Origin: Portibacter lacus | Lineage (GTDB): Bacteria; Bacteroidota; Bacteroidia; Chitinophagales; Saprospiraceae | Length of the DNA: 64,000 nucleotides | Direction of reading: 5' to 3' | Assembly: GCF_021533215.1 (NCBI RefSeq) | Contig: NZ_JAJNKA010000021.1 | Coordinates: 1 to 64,000, forward strand | Shown: piece after piece, positions 46,008 through 55,852 of the stretch | How positions within the stretch are numbered: the stretch's first letter is position 1 | Layout of the letters: every line of letters begins with the position of its first letter | Position numbers and translations under genes: made by a program | Notes under the pieces: generated by a model | Databases searched by the model: none | The model's input: the letters and a program-made list of their open reading frames with translations, nothing else | Told to the model about the DNA's origin: nothing

Positions 46008-46610
46008 CTACTTATTAAAATTTAATGACCAATGATTTCTAACCGCAAGAATTCTAATCAAAATCACAATAAATATCGAAATCGACTGTGCAACATAAAT
46101 TGGTATTGCTAATTGAAGTAAAAAGTAGAAAATCGTTCCTCCCAGCAAACAAGCCGTTGCATAGATTTCTTTCCTGAATATTAATGGAACTTCATTAGAT
46201 AAGGTATCTCTTAGTACACCACCGAATACGGCACCGATCGCACCCATTAAAATACAGATGATCGGTGATAAGCCAAGCGCTAAAGTTTTCTGAACACCTA
46301 AGACAGTGAACAATCCTATTCCTATAGAATCAAATAGGAACATCGTCTTCCTTAGTTTCAATATTTGCTTTTGAAATAAATACACCATAGGAAGAGCTGC
46401 AATAATTAAAATCACATAGTTGATGTCTTGAATCCAAGCTACAGGCAATGCACCTGTAAGCATATCCCTCAATGTACCTCCACCAATAGCTGTAACAAAC
46501 CCAAGCACTAACGTACCGAAGATGTCAAATTTCTTCGAAATTCCAGTCATTACGCCACTTATCGCGAAAACGAATGTCCCGATAAGGTCAATAGAATAGA
46601 TTATACTCAC
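46008..46610 (-). CDS. Trimeric intracellular cation (TRIC) channel family protein
   Basis: A 200-residue membrane protein of about six to seven helices in two repeats. The conserved Gly-rich loops are visible: GFVTAIGGGTLRDMLTGALP and GAIGAVFGGVLRDTLSNEVP, which carry the paired Arg-Asp residues of prokaryotic TRIC (formerly UPF0126/YadS). It conducts small cations in characterised homologues. Its start overlaps the stop of the DUF4920 gene by 4 bases, so the two are co-translated. Confidence 0.92.
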   Translation of the reverse strand: MSIIYSIDLIGTFVFAISGVMTGISKKFDIFGTLVLGFVTAIGGGTLRDMLTGALPVAWIQDINYVILIIAALPMVYLFQKQILKLRKTMFLFDSIGIGLFTVLGVQKTLALGLSPIICILMGAIGAVFGGVLRDTLSNEVPLIFRKEIYATACLLGGTIFYFLLQLAIPIYVAQSISIFIVILIRILAVRNHWSLNFNK

Positions 46611-47083
46611 TTCAGAATTACCGCATCAGCCATAAACTTCAACTCTACCTTAGGTTCAGTAATCGCTTCTATTACTTCTTTAGAATCTCCATTGTCTTCT
46701 GCATAGTGACGTAACTCGTCTACTGAAGTCTCTTCTTTATACGCTTTTCCTCTTAGAATTACAGTTTCACCAGCAATATCCTTTGGCATAAAGAATCCAT
46801 AATCCTTGAATTTAACGAACATTGGCTCAGCTCCTTCTGTTTCCGAAACAATATTCATCCAGCAACCTATCGATTGACATACTCCTTCTACTTTCCCTAT
46901 AACTTTCACACCATCAACTTCATCTTTCGACTCTAACTGCGCAAGCAATTCATCATAAGTAATTGCACCTGAACCATCCATCATTTCTCCGAAATGTTGT
47001 CCTTCATCAGTCGTTACAACTTCTTTGTTTTGAGCACATGCAACACTTACAATTGCAAATAATAGGATAATAATATTTCTCAT
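46607..47083 (-). CDS. DUF4920 exported protein
   Basis: A 158-residue secreted or lipoprotein-like protein. From Met at 47083 (MRNIIILLFAIVSVACAQ) it has a signal with Cys16. The mature part matches DUF4920: VDGVKVIGKVEGVCQSIGCW followed by MNIVSE, and VKFKDYGFFMPKDIAGETVI. The paired Cys residues in VCQSIGCW suggest a redox or metal role, but no function is known. An upstream in-frame start at 47131 overlaps the oxidoreductase gene and is less likely. Confidence 0.85.
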   Translation of the reverse strand: MRNIIILLFAIVSVACAQNKEVVTTDEGQHFGEMMDGSGAITYDELLAQLESKDEVDGVKVIGKVEGVCQSIGCWMNIVSETEGAEPMFVKFKDYGFFMPKDIAGETVILRGKAYKEETSVDELRHYAEDNGDSKEVIEAITEPKVELKFMADAVILK

Positions 47084-47087
47084 ATTT

Positions 47088-48242
47088 TTATAATTTATAC
47101 CATTTTTCATTACTATTCGAAGATGCAACAACAGCTTCTATAAATTGCATTCCTCTTAAACCGTCTTCTACTGATGGAAAGTCCTTATAAATCGGATCCA
47201 CCTCTGTTCCAGCTAACCTAGCTTGAACACATTTAGCAAAGTTACGATAAATATTTCCAAATGCTTCTAAATATCCTTCAGGGTGCCCTGCAGGAATTCT
47301 TGTGTGTGCTGTCGATTCTGGGTATAAATTCCCCACTCCAGTTCGCATCAACTCGGTTGGCTTGTCCAGGTGTTTAACCAATAATGAATTAGGCTCCATC
47401 TGATGCCATTCCAGCCCAGCTTTTGTTCCATATATTCTAATGGTCAATGCATTTTCTTCTCCAGCTGATATTTGCGAAGCGTACAATACCCCTCTAGCGC
47501 CATTGTTAAATCTTAACAACACACTTCCATCGTCATCCAATAATCTGCCTTTAATATGAGTGTGCAGATCAGCACACATTTCTGAAATTTCCAAGCCAGA
47601 AATGTATTCCGCCAGGTTTTCTGCATGTGTTCCAATATCGCCCATTGCTCCGGCTGCACCTGATCGTTTCGGATCTGTCCTCCATGATGCCTGCTTGTTA
47701 TCTACATCATCTTCCACTTTAGTACTCAACCATCCTTGTGGATATTCCACTACTATTCTTCTAACTTCTCCGATATCTCCATTCTTCACCATCATCCTCG
47801 CTTGTTTCACCATCGGATATCCAGTATAATTATGGGTCAATGCAAATATTAACCCCGTCTTATTTACCAATTCTACTAACTCCTTTGCTTCCGCCATATC
47901 GAAGGATAAAGGCTTATCACATACCACGTGAAAACCATTCTCTAGTGCCATCTTAGCTGGACCAAAGTGCATGTGATTCGGTGTGACAATAGAAATAAAA
48001 TCCATTCTGATATCTTCCGGTAATTCTTTTTCTTTCAATATCATTTCCTCGTAAGAACCATAAACTCTATCTTCTGGAAGATAAAAATCTTGACCTGAAA
48101 GTTTCGATTTCTCTGGATTGCTTGAAAACGCACCACACACTAATTCTATCTGACCATCTATTGCTGCAGCCATTCTATGAACTCCTCCGATAAATGCTCC
48201 ACGGCCACCTCCGACCATTCCCATTCTAATTTTTCTTGACAT
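47088..48242 (-). CDS. Gfo/Idh/MocA-family NAD(P)-dependent sugar oxidoreductase
   Basis: A 384-residue oxidoreductase. The N-terminal Rossmann fold starts MGMVGGGRGAFIGGVHRMAA, and the catalytic Lys is in HVVCDKPLSFDMAEAKELVE. The C-terminal domain has GDIGTHAENLAEYISGLEIS and the substrate region HTRIPAGHPEGYLEAFGNIY. Members oxidise sugars or sugar derivatives, sometimes at C3. It precedes the DUF4920 gene and follows the large DUF1080 protein on the same strand, consistent with 3-keto-sugar metabolism, which is inference from family context. Confidence 0.92.
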   Translation of the reverse strand: MSRKIRMGMVGGGRGAFIGGVHRMAAAIDGQIELVCGAFSSNPEKSKLSGQDFYLPEDRVYGSYEEMILKEKELPEDIRMDFISIVTPNHMHFGPAKMALENGFHVVCDKPLSFDMAEAKELVELVNKTGLIFALTHNYTGYPMVKQARMMVKNGDIGEVRRIVVEYPQGWLSTKVEDDVDNKQASWRTDPKRSGAAGAMGDIGTHAENLAEYISGLEISEMCADLHTHIKGRLLDDDGSVLLRFNNGARGVLYASQISAGEENALTIRIYGTKAGLEWHQMEPNSLLVKHLDKPTELMRTGVGNLYPESTAHTRIPAGHPEGYLEAFGNIYRNFAKCVQARLAGTEVDPIYKDFPSVEDGLRGMQFIEAVVASSNSNEKWYKL

Positions 48243-48287
48243 CTTTATTTAGAATTTTCTTTATATAATTAACTATCCTACTAGTCT

Positions 48288-51200
48288 TTATAGTTTACGA
48301 ACCTTAATATTTTTAAACCAAACTTCATTACTATGATCTTGGAAAGCAATATGCCCTACGTTATAGGTTCCAAAACCTTTCCAGTCCTTAAATTTAGAAT
48401 TGGAAATCATGGTTTTCCATTGCTCATCAAACATAGTAAACTCTACCACTTTTCTTCCATTCTGCCATTGCTCTACTTTCCCGTCTTTAGATACAATCCG
48501 AGCAGTATTCCATTCGCCTGCAGGTTTCACCGTTTTGTACTTTCCTTCTATCATATCATATAGGTCTCCAGCTCGGTGCGTAGGATACTTTGTATCTGGA
48601 TGACAGATATCATCAAGAATCTGCATTTCTGGTCCTGTTCTATAAGTCTTATTGTATTCATCCGACTCATGGATATAATAAATAATACCACTATTTCCAC
48701 AATTGGATATTTTCCAGTCTACCGTAAATTCAAAATCCTTGTAGGTATCCTTAGTCATCAGGTCTCCGCCATCCACAACTTTTAATTTTCCTTCATCATT
48801 AGGCTGCACCGTTAAAGTGATCATCCCATTTTTAGCGATCCAACTAGATCCAGGCTTATCTTTTTGGTAACCCTTGAAAGCATCTAAACTCTGACCATCA
48901 AATAACAATTCCCATCCAGCTTCTTTTTCAGATGGAGAAAGTGTATTGTCCGTAGCAACGTATGTTGGCTTTGTTCTTTCACCTGGAGTCGTAGAGATAT
49001 TATTCATTGTGTACCAAGCATCCGTCGACCAAAGCTCATGTCCCATTTCACTAATAAACATATTATTCAAGTGAACATAAATCACATGACCTTTCTTCAT
49101 CCCAGATAACTCCAAAAATACTTTCTTCCTATCAGCTGAAACATTTACCGATCTAATCGGAAGCGTTCTTTGATCTAATTTAGGACCACCATATTCTACG
49201 GTCGGCTTATAATAGTATTGCTTGATATCATAATCTGACGCTTTCCAGCCATCACCTTCTTTAAGCGCTTCAGTAAATTCTATTTCTATACCATTCGACT
49301 TCGACCTCACTGCTAACATCTCGAAGGTGGATTTTTCATTGTATTCAAGACGTTGTACTCCGAACCAGTTGGTCCCCACATTCTGCCAGTTTCCAGGATT
49401 TCCTACTCCACCTACATATAATGCACCATCTGGACCCCAAACCACTCTGTTTACTCCAGCCTCCAGTCCTTGGGTAAATCTAAATACCGCTCCTTGATAT
49501 TCTCCATTGATTTTCTCCACGAAGACCCGCTTAAGTCCACCATGTGTTACTTCTCCATGTAACATCTGTCCCTTAAAAGGTCCCACATTGATATACGTAG
49601 GAGTAGATGGAGAATTTCCTATTTCATCTTGTGGTAGCCAAACTACAGGTGGTTTTTCCTTTAAGTTTGCTGTTCCTTCGAAATCCACGGACCGACCTCC
49701 GAAAAAGTCACCTTCTGATAAGTGAAGAATTTTGCTTGAAGGAAGCCAATCACCTTGGTTATCGGCAATGAAGAATTCATTATCAACACCGATTCCTATA
49801 CCGTTCGGAGTTCTTAACCCTTGAGCAATAAACTCGAGCTCACCTGTCTCTTTATTAACTTTAATTACTTTTCCTCTATCTTGAATCTGAGGTTGTCTAC
49901 TTGCTCCACCAGGAAGAATAGCCGTTGCTAAAGTTGCATAAAAATTACCATCTTTATAACCTAATCCGAAACCAAATTCATGAAAATTCGTGGAAACATC
50001 CCAGTCGTTAGAAACAGTGATATATTCATCTATAATATCATCTCCATTCGTATCTACTAACTTCGTTAGTTCTTGTTTCTGCATAATGTAAATCACTCCA
50101 TCTACCACTTTCAGACCCAGAGGCTCAGCAAGCCCTCCTGCAATTTGCTTAACAGACATTTCGGATGGGTTACCCGATTCAGGATTCGTGATTAAATAAA
50201 CGCCACCTTCTTCATCCCAAGTACTGACAGCAAGTCTGCCATCTGGAAGAAAATCCATCCCACCTACTTTAGGCTGAAAAGATCCAGGTCTTGCTTGACT
50301 CAGATCGAAACTAGGATGCACTCCATTCAGAACAGATTTATCTCCCGGGATTGCATTTACGGTTGACATCGGTAAAGAAAGCCCCTGAATATCATTTACT
50401 TTTGTTCGGTCGTGATAGATAACAGCTGCTGGAACAAGTTCGAAAGAACCGGCACCTTCAGGTTTCCAGTTAAACGATAAAAACTTACCACCTTCTCCAT
50501 TATAGTACTCGATTCTGAAAGCATGAAAGCCTTTATTTAAAGCCACATTTGCTTCTTTTCCTTCCACTCCATGTGGACCATCGTGATCCACTATTAATTT
50601 ATCATCTATGTATAGCTTAGAACCATCATCACTCCACATTCTGAAAGTAGCCTGCATATCCTTTTCGATATTTAAATAGCCATCAGCAATCAGAACAAAA
50701 TTATCTCCTAAGTCCACAAATTTAGTATCTGAAATATTACCAAGACTTGGCATAATTCCACCCATGACTGGTTTACTTAATGTTCGATAATCCGGTATCA
50801 ATGAAATTCCAGGACTAGCATTAAACACCTTAACTTTAGCTCCTAATATTAGATTGTTTTCACTAATATCTGATGCTTTCATATAATCTTCCTTAGCAAT
50901 CTCGCTTTGTGCTGCACTCGCTGCTTTTTCAGATTCCGGAACTAACCCTACGATATATTCTACCATTTTCTGAAGATCATCATCCGACACATTCGGGTGA
51001 GGAGTCATCACTTGTTCTCCCCACACACCATTTCCTCCAGTCTTAATTTTATTTTTCAGGTAAGAATAATTTTCTGGTGTTGCTGTATATCTTGCTGCTA
51101 TACTTTTATAAGAAGGTCCCACCGTCTTCGCTGATATATTATGACAAGTTCTACAGTCACTTTTAGAAATCAAGGTCAAACCTTCATTTGCAGTTTCCGC

Positions 51201-51959
51201 TCCTGGCTTTTTCTTGTACAGCTTATTTTCGATCATCGGCTTTGTTACAAAATCGACGGTAAGGGAAGTCGGTCCATCAGACTTCATCCATACGATTCCA
51301 TCTAGTTCTAAAGAAGTAACAATTCCTTTCTTAATATCTTTACTTTCGATCACTTCGAGCTTTCCATCTGTAGTAACATTACTCGGAATAAGAATAGAAC
51401 TAAAATTGGACCTTAGCCCAACTTCCACGCCTGATGGAACACCATCCAGTGTGAATACCCTTTCAAATGCAACTTTTCCATCAGGAAGTTTTATAGCTTC
51501 TGGCGTTTCGGTAATTTTAATAACCTGATTATTAGGCGTCGTTATTTCATACATCATGGTCGCTTGATCTCCTACCATTTTGTGACCTTTATAAGCTGCC
51601 ATCACTTCAGTAATTTCACCACCTGATTTAATCCGCCATGGATGTTCGTACTTATTATCGATGTAAGCATCTCCTATAACCTTAGGTTGTGGTCCATGTG
51701 CTTGCGTATATACCGCTCCGGAAAAATCGACAGATCCTTTCCATGCCTTATATAATGAGGCATTCTTTGCAGAATAAGACACCCACAGATCATCATCTAA
51801 TGCGAATGTAATTGCTCTTGGCATTTCATCCATTACCGAACGAAAAACCCATGGAGAATGAGGTCTTCCTTCTTCTTCTATCACCGTAACATCCTTATCA
51901 CAGGAACTAAAGGTTACGATTGCGAAAATGATTAAAAAAGACTTATATAGCTTGATCAT
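48288..51959 (-). CDS. Multidomain lipoprotein: cytochrome c, PA14, sugar dehydrogenase-like propeller and DUF1080
   Basis: A 1223-residue exported lipoprotein (lipobox Cys20, VTFSSC). About 30-265 is a beta-rich region. A c-type cytochrome follows (CRTCH at about 270-274, with Met in QVMTPHPNVSD). A PA14-like domain (about 405-530: RMWSDDGSKLYIDDKLIVDH) leads into a soluble quinoprotein glucose/sorbosone-dehydrogenase-like beta-propeller (about 550-930: FGFGLGYKDGNFYATLATAI). The C-terminal 200 residues are DUF1080 (3-keto-disaccharide-hydrolase-like; NSGIIYYIHESDEYNKTYRT). It lies 45 bases upstream of the Gfo/Idh gene, suggesting extracellular oxidation and hydrolysis of glycosides. Confidence 0.88.
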   Translation of the reverse strand: MIKLYKSFLIIFAIVTFSSCDKDVTVIEEEGRPHSPWVFRSVMDEMPRAITFALDDDLWVSYSAKNASLYKAWKGSVDFSGAVYTQAHGPQPKVIGDAYIDNKYEHPWRIKSGGEITEVMAAYKGHKMVGDQATMMYEITTPNNQVIKITETPEAIKLPDGKVAFERVFTLDGVPSGVEVGLRSNFSSILIPSNVTTDGKLEVIESKDIKKGIVTSLELDGIVWMKSDGPTSLTVDFVTKPMIENKLYKKKPGAETANEGLTLISKSDCRTCHNISAKTVGPSYKSIAARYTATPENYSYLKNKIKTGGNGVWGEQVMTPHPNVSDDDLQKMVEYIVGLVPESEKAASAAQSEIAKEDYMKASDISENNLILGAKVKVFNASPGISLIPDYRTLSKPVMGGIMPSLGNISDTKFVDLGDNFVLIADGYLNIEKDMQATFRMWSDDGSKLYIDDKLIVDHDGPHGVEGKEANVALNKGFHAFRIEYYNGEGGKFLSFNWKPEGAGSFELVPAAVIYHDRTKVNDIQGLSLPMSTVNAIPGDKSVLNGVHPSFDLSQARPGSFQPKVGGMDFLPDGRLAVSTWDEEGGVYLITNPESGNPSEMSVKQIAGGLAEPLGLKVVDGVIYIMQKQELTKLVDTNGDDIIDEYITVSNDWDVSTNFHEFGFGLGYKDGNFYATLATAILPGGASRQPQIQDRGKVIKVNKETGELEFIAQGLRTPNGIGIGVDNEFFIADNQGDWLPSSKILHLSEGDFFGGRSVDFEGTANLKEKPPVVWLPQDEIGNSPSTPTYINVGPFKGQMLHGEVTHGGLKRVFVEKINGEYQGAVFRFTQGLEAGVNRVVWGPDGALYVGGVGNPGNWQNVGTNWFGVQRLEYNEKSTFEMLAVRSKSNGIEIEFTEALKEGDGWKASDYDIKQYYYKPTVEYGGPKLDQRTLPIRSVNVSADRKKVFLELSGMKKGHVIYVHLNNMFISEMGHELWSTDAWYTMNNISTTPGERTKPTYVATDNTLSPSEKEAGWELLFDGQSLDAFKGYQKDKPGSSWIAKNGMITLTVQPNDEGKLKVVDGGDLMTKDTYKDFEFTVDWKISNCGNSGIIYYIHESDEYNKTYRTGPEMQILDDICHPDTKYPTHRAGDLYDMIEGKYKTVKPAGEWNTARIVSKDGKVEQWQNGRKVVEFTMFDEQWKTMISNSKFKDWKGFGTYNVGHIAFQDHSNEVWFKNIKVRKL

Positions 51960-52058
51960 ATTTTATATTTAACTTTGAAGGAATGAATATAAAAAATTAT
52001 TACGGTGTAATAGCGTTGAGCGTTAACTTTCACTCATAATATATAAAACTGCTTATCC

Positions 52059-53441
52059 ATGTCTTTAAATCTTGATCATTTGACCTTGAAAAGGTATGGT
52101 TACCATTTAGGTGGTTTCTTTCTATTTTTCTTACTTATTCTTTCTATCTATTTTTTCAAGGAACGCATTATTTTTCTCGATAATGCTTTTCAGACCTTTC
52201 TCCTTATTCACGAAAAGTCTATAACAATTATGGTCGATCGCTGGCCTTCGATTTCGATTAGAGTTCTGCCATTATTAGCCGTAAAGTCAGGCGCCTCTTT
52301 ACCTATAATTATGGTGCTATTTTCAGCATCTTATGCTTTATTTCATCTCCTTGTTTATGGACTCACTCGGTACCTTGCAAGTGATGTAAGATACGCTCTT
52401 GTTATTCCCGTAACAATTGCCTTGCTCACTGGCCATTCCTTTTTCTGGTGTGCTTCAGAAATTCTCCAAGCGATTTCACTTTGTGTTCTGATCCTTGCCA
52501 TCACCATGAACTTCTACCGAAAAGAACGATGGTCACTATCTGTTTTTACAACTATGATCGGCAGTATTATTTTATCTTTTTACCATCCACAAAGTCTGAT
52601 TTGCTTAATCTTCGGTCTACTGTATCTATTATCAGAAGTAAAATGGACAACACGGGATGTGATCTTTCCACTAATCTGTGTTGTTATCTTCTTCCTTAAG
52701 TCCATGCTTTTCCCTAATTGGTACGACGCTATGAAGTTCGAAGGCTTAATGGCCAACATAAAAACTTATCAATTTCAGGTTTTTCAAAGCGAGTCCTTTA
52801 GCGATTTTATTCACTGGCTATACAAAGACTTGCTGTTATATTCCGTTACTTTTTTAATTTCATTCATTGTCTTAATAAGGCAAAAAAAATATTATAAATC
52901 ATTACTCTTAGTTTGCTTTACGTTTGCATTATTACTCATATATAACGTAACGAATCGAGATTCTATGGCGATCTTCTATGCCGAGGCGAGTTATATGCCT
53001 CTTGCATTTTTCGTTGCTATTCCCTTACTATTCGATGTCATAAAAGGGAATCGAATGGGACTATATGCCATCGCCTCTATATTCATTTTATGCCTTCTGA
53101 AAATTACTTTAGTTGCCCACCTCTACTCAGACCGAATCGTGCAAGTAGAAAAAATCACAGCTGAACATAAAGAAAGTAAAGTGATCATTTCGAAAAATGG
53201 GCTTCCTGAAGAATTGAAACCGATAACTTGGGGCCTACCCTTCGAAACATTGCTGATTACTACCCTTTCTGATAAGGATAAGTGCAAGACGATCGTCGGA
53301 GCTGCTTCCATAGATGAATATGAAAGATTTATGGGTTTAGGTCAATTTATAAATGGAATGGGGAATACAATTAAAGGTAGTATTGACACCAGTTATTTTA
53401 AGTTGGATACGTCTAATTATGTTATAAAATGGAAGGAATAA
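52059..53441 (+). CDS. Polytopic membrane protein of unknown function
   Basis: A 460-residue protein with roughly ten to eleven hydrophobic segments (GGFFLFFLLILSIYFFKERI; LVIPVTIALLTGHSFFWCAS; LYSVTFLISFIVLIRQKKYY). The final 90 residues, from about 360, are soluble and probably periplasmic or extracellular. The layout resembles GT-C-type glycosyltransferases, but I cannot see a diagnostic acidic motif, so no function is assigned. It stands alone, divergent from the large lipoprotein gene. Confidence 0.6.
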   Translation: MSLNLDHLTLKRYGYHLGGFFLFFLLILSIYFFKERIIFLDNAFQTFLLIHEKSITIMVDRWPSISIRVLPLLAVKSGASLPIIMVLFSASYALFHLLVYGLTRYLASDVRYALVIPVTIALLTGHSFFWCASEILQAISLCVLILAITMNFYRKERWSLSVFTTMIGSIILSFYHPQSLICLIFGLLYLLSEVKWTTRDVIFPLICVVIFFLKSMLFPNWYDAMKFEGLMANIKTYQFQVFQSESFSDFIHWLYKDLLLYSVTFLISFIVLIRQKKYYKSLLLVCFTFALLLIYNVTNRDSMAIFYAEASYMPLAFFVAIPLLFDVIKGNRMGLYAIASIFILCLLKITLVAHLYSDRIVQVEKITAEHKESKVIISKNGLPEELKPITWGLPFETLLITTLSDKDKCKTIVGAASIDEYERFMGLGQFINGMGNTIKGSIDTSYFKLDTSNYVIKWKE

Positions 53442-53490
53442 TATCATTTCCAGATGCGAAATTTAATTTCCCTTTAGGTATTTTTATAAC

Positions 53491-53856
53491 GTGGAACAAA
53501 AAATATTATCAATGAAAGACGTGACAGCATATATTGGTCAATTTCCCGCAGAAGTTCAAGAAATACTGCGTCAGATTAGAAGTATTATTATTGAACTTGC
53601 TCCTTATGCTGAAGAATCTATCTCATACGGAATGCCAGCATATAAGCTAAATAAAAAGCCTCTAGTCTATTATGCAGGATATAAAAAACACATCGGATTT
53701 TATGCAACGCCCCAGGGTCATGAGGCCTTCGCAGAAGAACTTTCAAAATATAAACAAGGAAAAGGTTCTGTACAGTTTCCCCTAGACAGTGCCATCCCAT
53801 ATGACCTCATTAAAAGGATGGTTTCATTTCGAATTGCTCAAAATCAGGGTTTATAA
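53491..53856 (+). CDS. DUF1801 (YdhG-like) protein
   Basis: A 121-residue cytoplasmic protein of the DUF1801 family. Landmarks are IGQFPAEVQEILRQIRSIII, APYAEESISYGMPAYKLNKK and KHIGFYATPQGHEAFAEEL. Related proteins have been called iron chaperones, but the function is uncertain. The start is GTG at 53491; ATG at 53512 is the alternative. Confidence 0.85.
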   Translation: MEQKILSMKDVTAYIGQFPAEVQEILRQIRSIIIELAPYAEESISYGMPAYKLNKKPLVYYAGYKKHIGFYATPQGHEAFAEELSKYKQGKGSVQFPLDSAIPYDLIKRMVSFRIAQNQGL

Positions 53857-53937
53857 ATGTTTTTTAAAAGTTAAATTCCACATTCTGGTGGGGTATTACT
53901 TTTCTAATTGGGTCTTATATTAAAATAACACCTTTTT

Positions 53938-55770
53938 ATGAGAATTTCTAACTACCCATTAGTATTCGCCTTTCTTTTGCCCTTTTACCTCATAGCACAA
54001 GATGGACCAGCAGGCGTAGGAAACAGTCTAAATAATGGACTTTGGCTTCGTGCCGATAAAATTCAACAAGCAGATAGTTCCTTCGTGTCCGAATGGCAGG
54101 ATGTTTCTGGAAACATGAACGATGCTGAACAAACTACCGCCTCTTTGCAACCTGTATATTTAGAAAGCAGTAATCTTAACGGCCAACCAGTTGTGAGATT
54201 AGATGGTACGAATGACCAATTATATATTTCTGATGCAGCGATTCTGGATGGAAGTTCAGGGCTTACCTACTATGCAGTAGTGAGACCTAGAAATCTTACC
54301 TCTGCACCTCGAGGAATTCTTGGAAAACGAATAACTTATAATACCAATATTGATTATGCCTATACTTGGTTTTTTTACACCAATTCTAGACTTTACACTG
54401 ATATAAATACAGCAAATAATCGATTTAGTTCTGGTTCTACTACTTACTCAAATAATAATAATTATATCTTAAGTCTTGATTTCGATGGGAGCCAACCATT
54501 GACAGAAAGAAGCAGAATGTATAGCAATGGAAATATTTCTGCCATCGCTTCAGAAACATCCACTTCTATTATAGATAGTGATCAAGATCTTGTTCTGGGC
54601 GCACTTAATGCGAACTATGGCACCTATCTAGGAGCGGATTATGCAGAAGTCATTCAATTTAATTATTCTTTAGATAGTCTAGAGCACATATTAGTTTCTA
54701 ACTATTTATCAGCAAAATATAATATTCCACTGGGAATGAATGATGTATATGTTCAAGATAATAGCACGAATGGAGATTATGATTTTGACGTTACAGGAAT
54801 CGGTAGAATAGATGCAAGTACTATCGTAGATAATGCGAAAGCTTGTTCCATATTACGAATATCTAATCCTACAGACTTGAATGATGATGAATATCTTATA
54901 TGGGGCCACAATAATAAAACCCAAGTGGCAAACAACAACTCAGATGTTCCCTTTGGAATAGATGCCCGTTTCGAGAGAGAATGGAGAGTCAGTGAAGTAA
55001 ATGGAAGTCAAACTTCGATAGATGTAGGAGCAGTAGATTTGACATGGGATTTATCTAATCTAGGAGGAATAATAGCTAGCGATCTTAGGTTATTAATAGA
55101 TACAGACAATGATGGTATTTTTTCGGATGAAACTCCGATTAGTGGAGCCACGTCTATAGGAGGAAACCAATACGCATTTTTGGGCATTACTGAGATTGCG
55201 GACAGCGTAAGATTTACATTGGCAACCATAGACCAAGACCAGACTGCACTCCCAGTAGAATATATATCTTTCTCTGGTCAAAAAATGGAAAATCATAATG
55301 AAATCAACTGGGTGACTGCCTCGGAAATCAATAATGATTTTTTTGAGGTGGAAAAATCCATTGACCAAGAAAACTGGGCACTTCTTGCTACTGTTAATAG
55401 TCAAGGCAACTATCGTCAAGACAATTCGTACACTACAATCGATAGAAACCTGAACCATGAAATAAACTATTATAGACTTAAACAAACAGATCTTAATGGT
55501 CAGTTTTCCTATTCAAAAATTATTCTTATAGATAACAATAATCAAAGGACCGTTGTAGAAATTTATCCTAATCCTTCTTCTGAAATGATAAGCATTAAAG
55601 GCAAGTTGAACTGGTTTCGTATATACAATGAAATGGGAGAAGATATCACAAGAAAAATTGGGATAAAAGCGTCTAGTGATCACATTCATCACTTAGATGT
55701 GGCCTTCCTTCCGAATGGTATTTATTTCATACACTCTGAAAAAGGAACCTATTCGTTTATTAAAATCTAG
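53938..55770 (+). CDS. T9SS-exported LamG/DUF8202-type protein with sorting domain
   Basis: A 610-residue cell-surface or secreted protein. A signal peptide (YPLVFAFLLPFYLIAQ) is followed by a LamG-like jelly-roll (about 25-260: NNGLWLRADKIQQADSSFVS followed by EWQDVSGN). A DUF8202-like middle segment follows (IGRIDASTIVDNAKACSILR; FEREWRVSEV). After ALPVEYISFSGQ a fibronectin-like stretch leads to a C-terminal type A sorting domain (VVEIYPNPSSEMISIKG to the end IYFIHSEKGTYSFIKI). The target is not evident. It is monocistronic. Confidence 0.88.
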   Translation: MRISNYPLVFAFLLPFYLIAQDGPAGVGNSLNNGLWLRADKIQQADSSFVSEWQDVSGNMNDAEQTTASLQPVYLESSNLNGQPVVRLDGTNDQLYISDAAILDGSSGLTYYAVVRPRNLTSAPRGILGKRITYNTNIDYAYTWFFYTNSRLYTDINTANNRFSSGSTTYSNNNNYILSLDFDGSQPLTERSRMYSNGNISAIASETSTSIIDSDQDLVLGALNANYGTYLGADYAEVIQFNYSLDSLEHILVSNYLSAKYNIPLGMNDVYVQDNSTNGDYDFDVTGIGRIDASTIVDNAKACSILRISNPTDLNDDEYLIWGHNNKTQVANNNSDVPFGIDARFEREWRVSEVNGSQTSIDVGAVDLTWDLSNLGGIIASDLRLLIDTDNDGIFSDETPISGATSIGGNQYAFLGITEIADSVRFTLATIDQDQTALPVEYISFSGQKMENHNEINWVTASEINNDFFEVEKSIDQENWALLATVNSQGNYRQDNSYTTIDRNLNHEINYYRLKQTDLNGQFSYSKIILIDNNNQRTVVEIYPNPSSEMISIKGKLNWFRIYNEMGEDITRKIGIKASSDHIHHLDVAFLPNGIYFIHSEKGTYSFIKI

Positions 55771-55852
55771 CAATTATCAATGTCCGCTGGAATTAAGCTT
55801 CGATATTAATGCTAAATTCGTGTTTTAATTCATCTCAATTGCATAAAATAAA

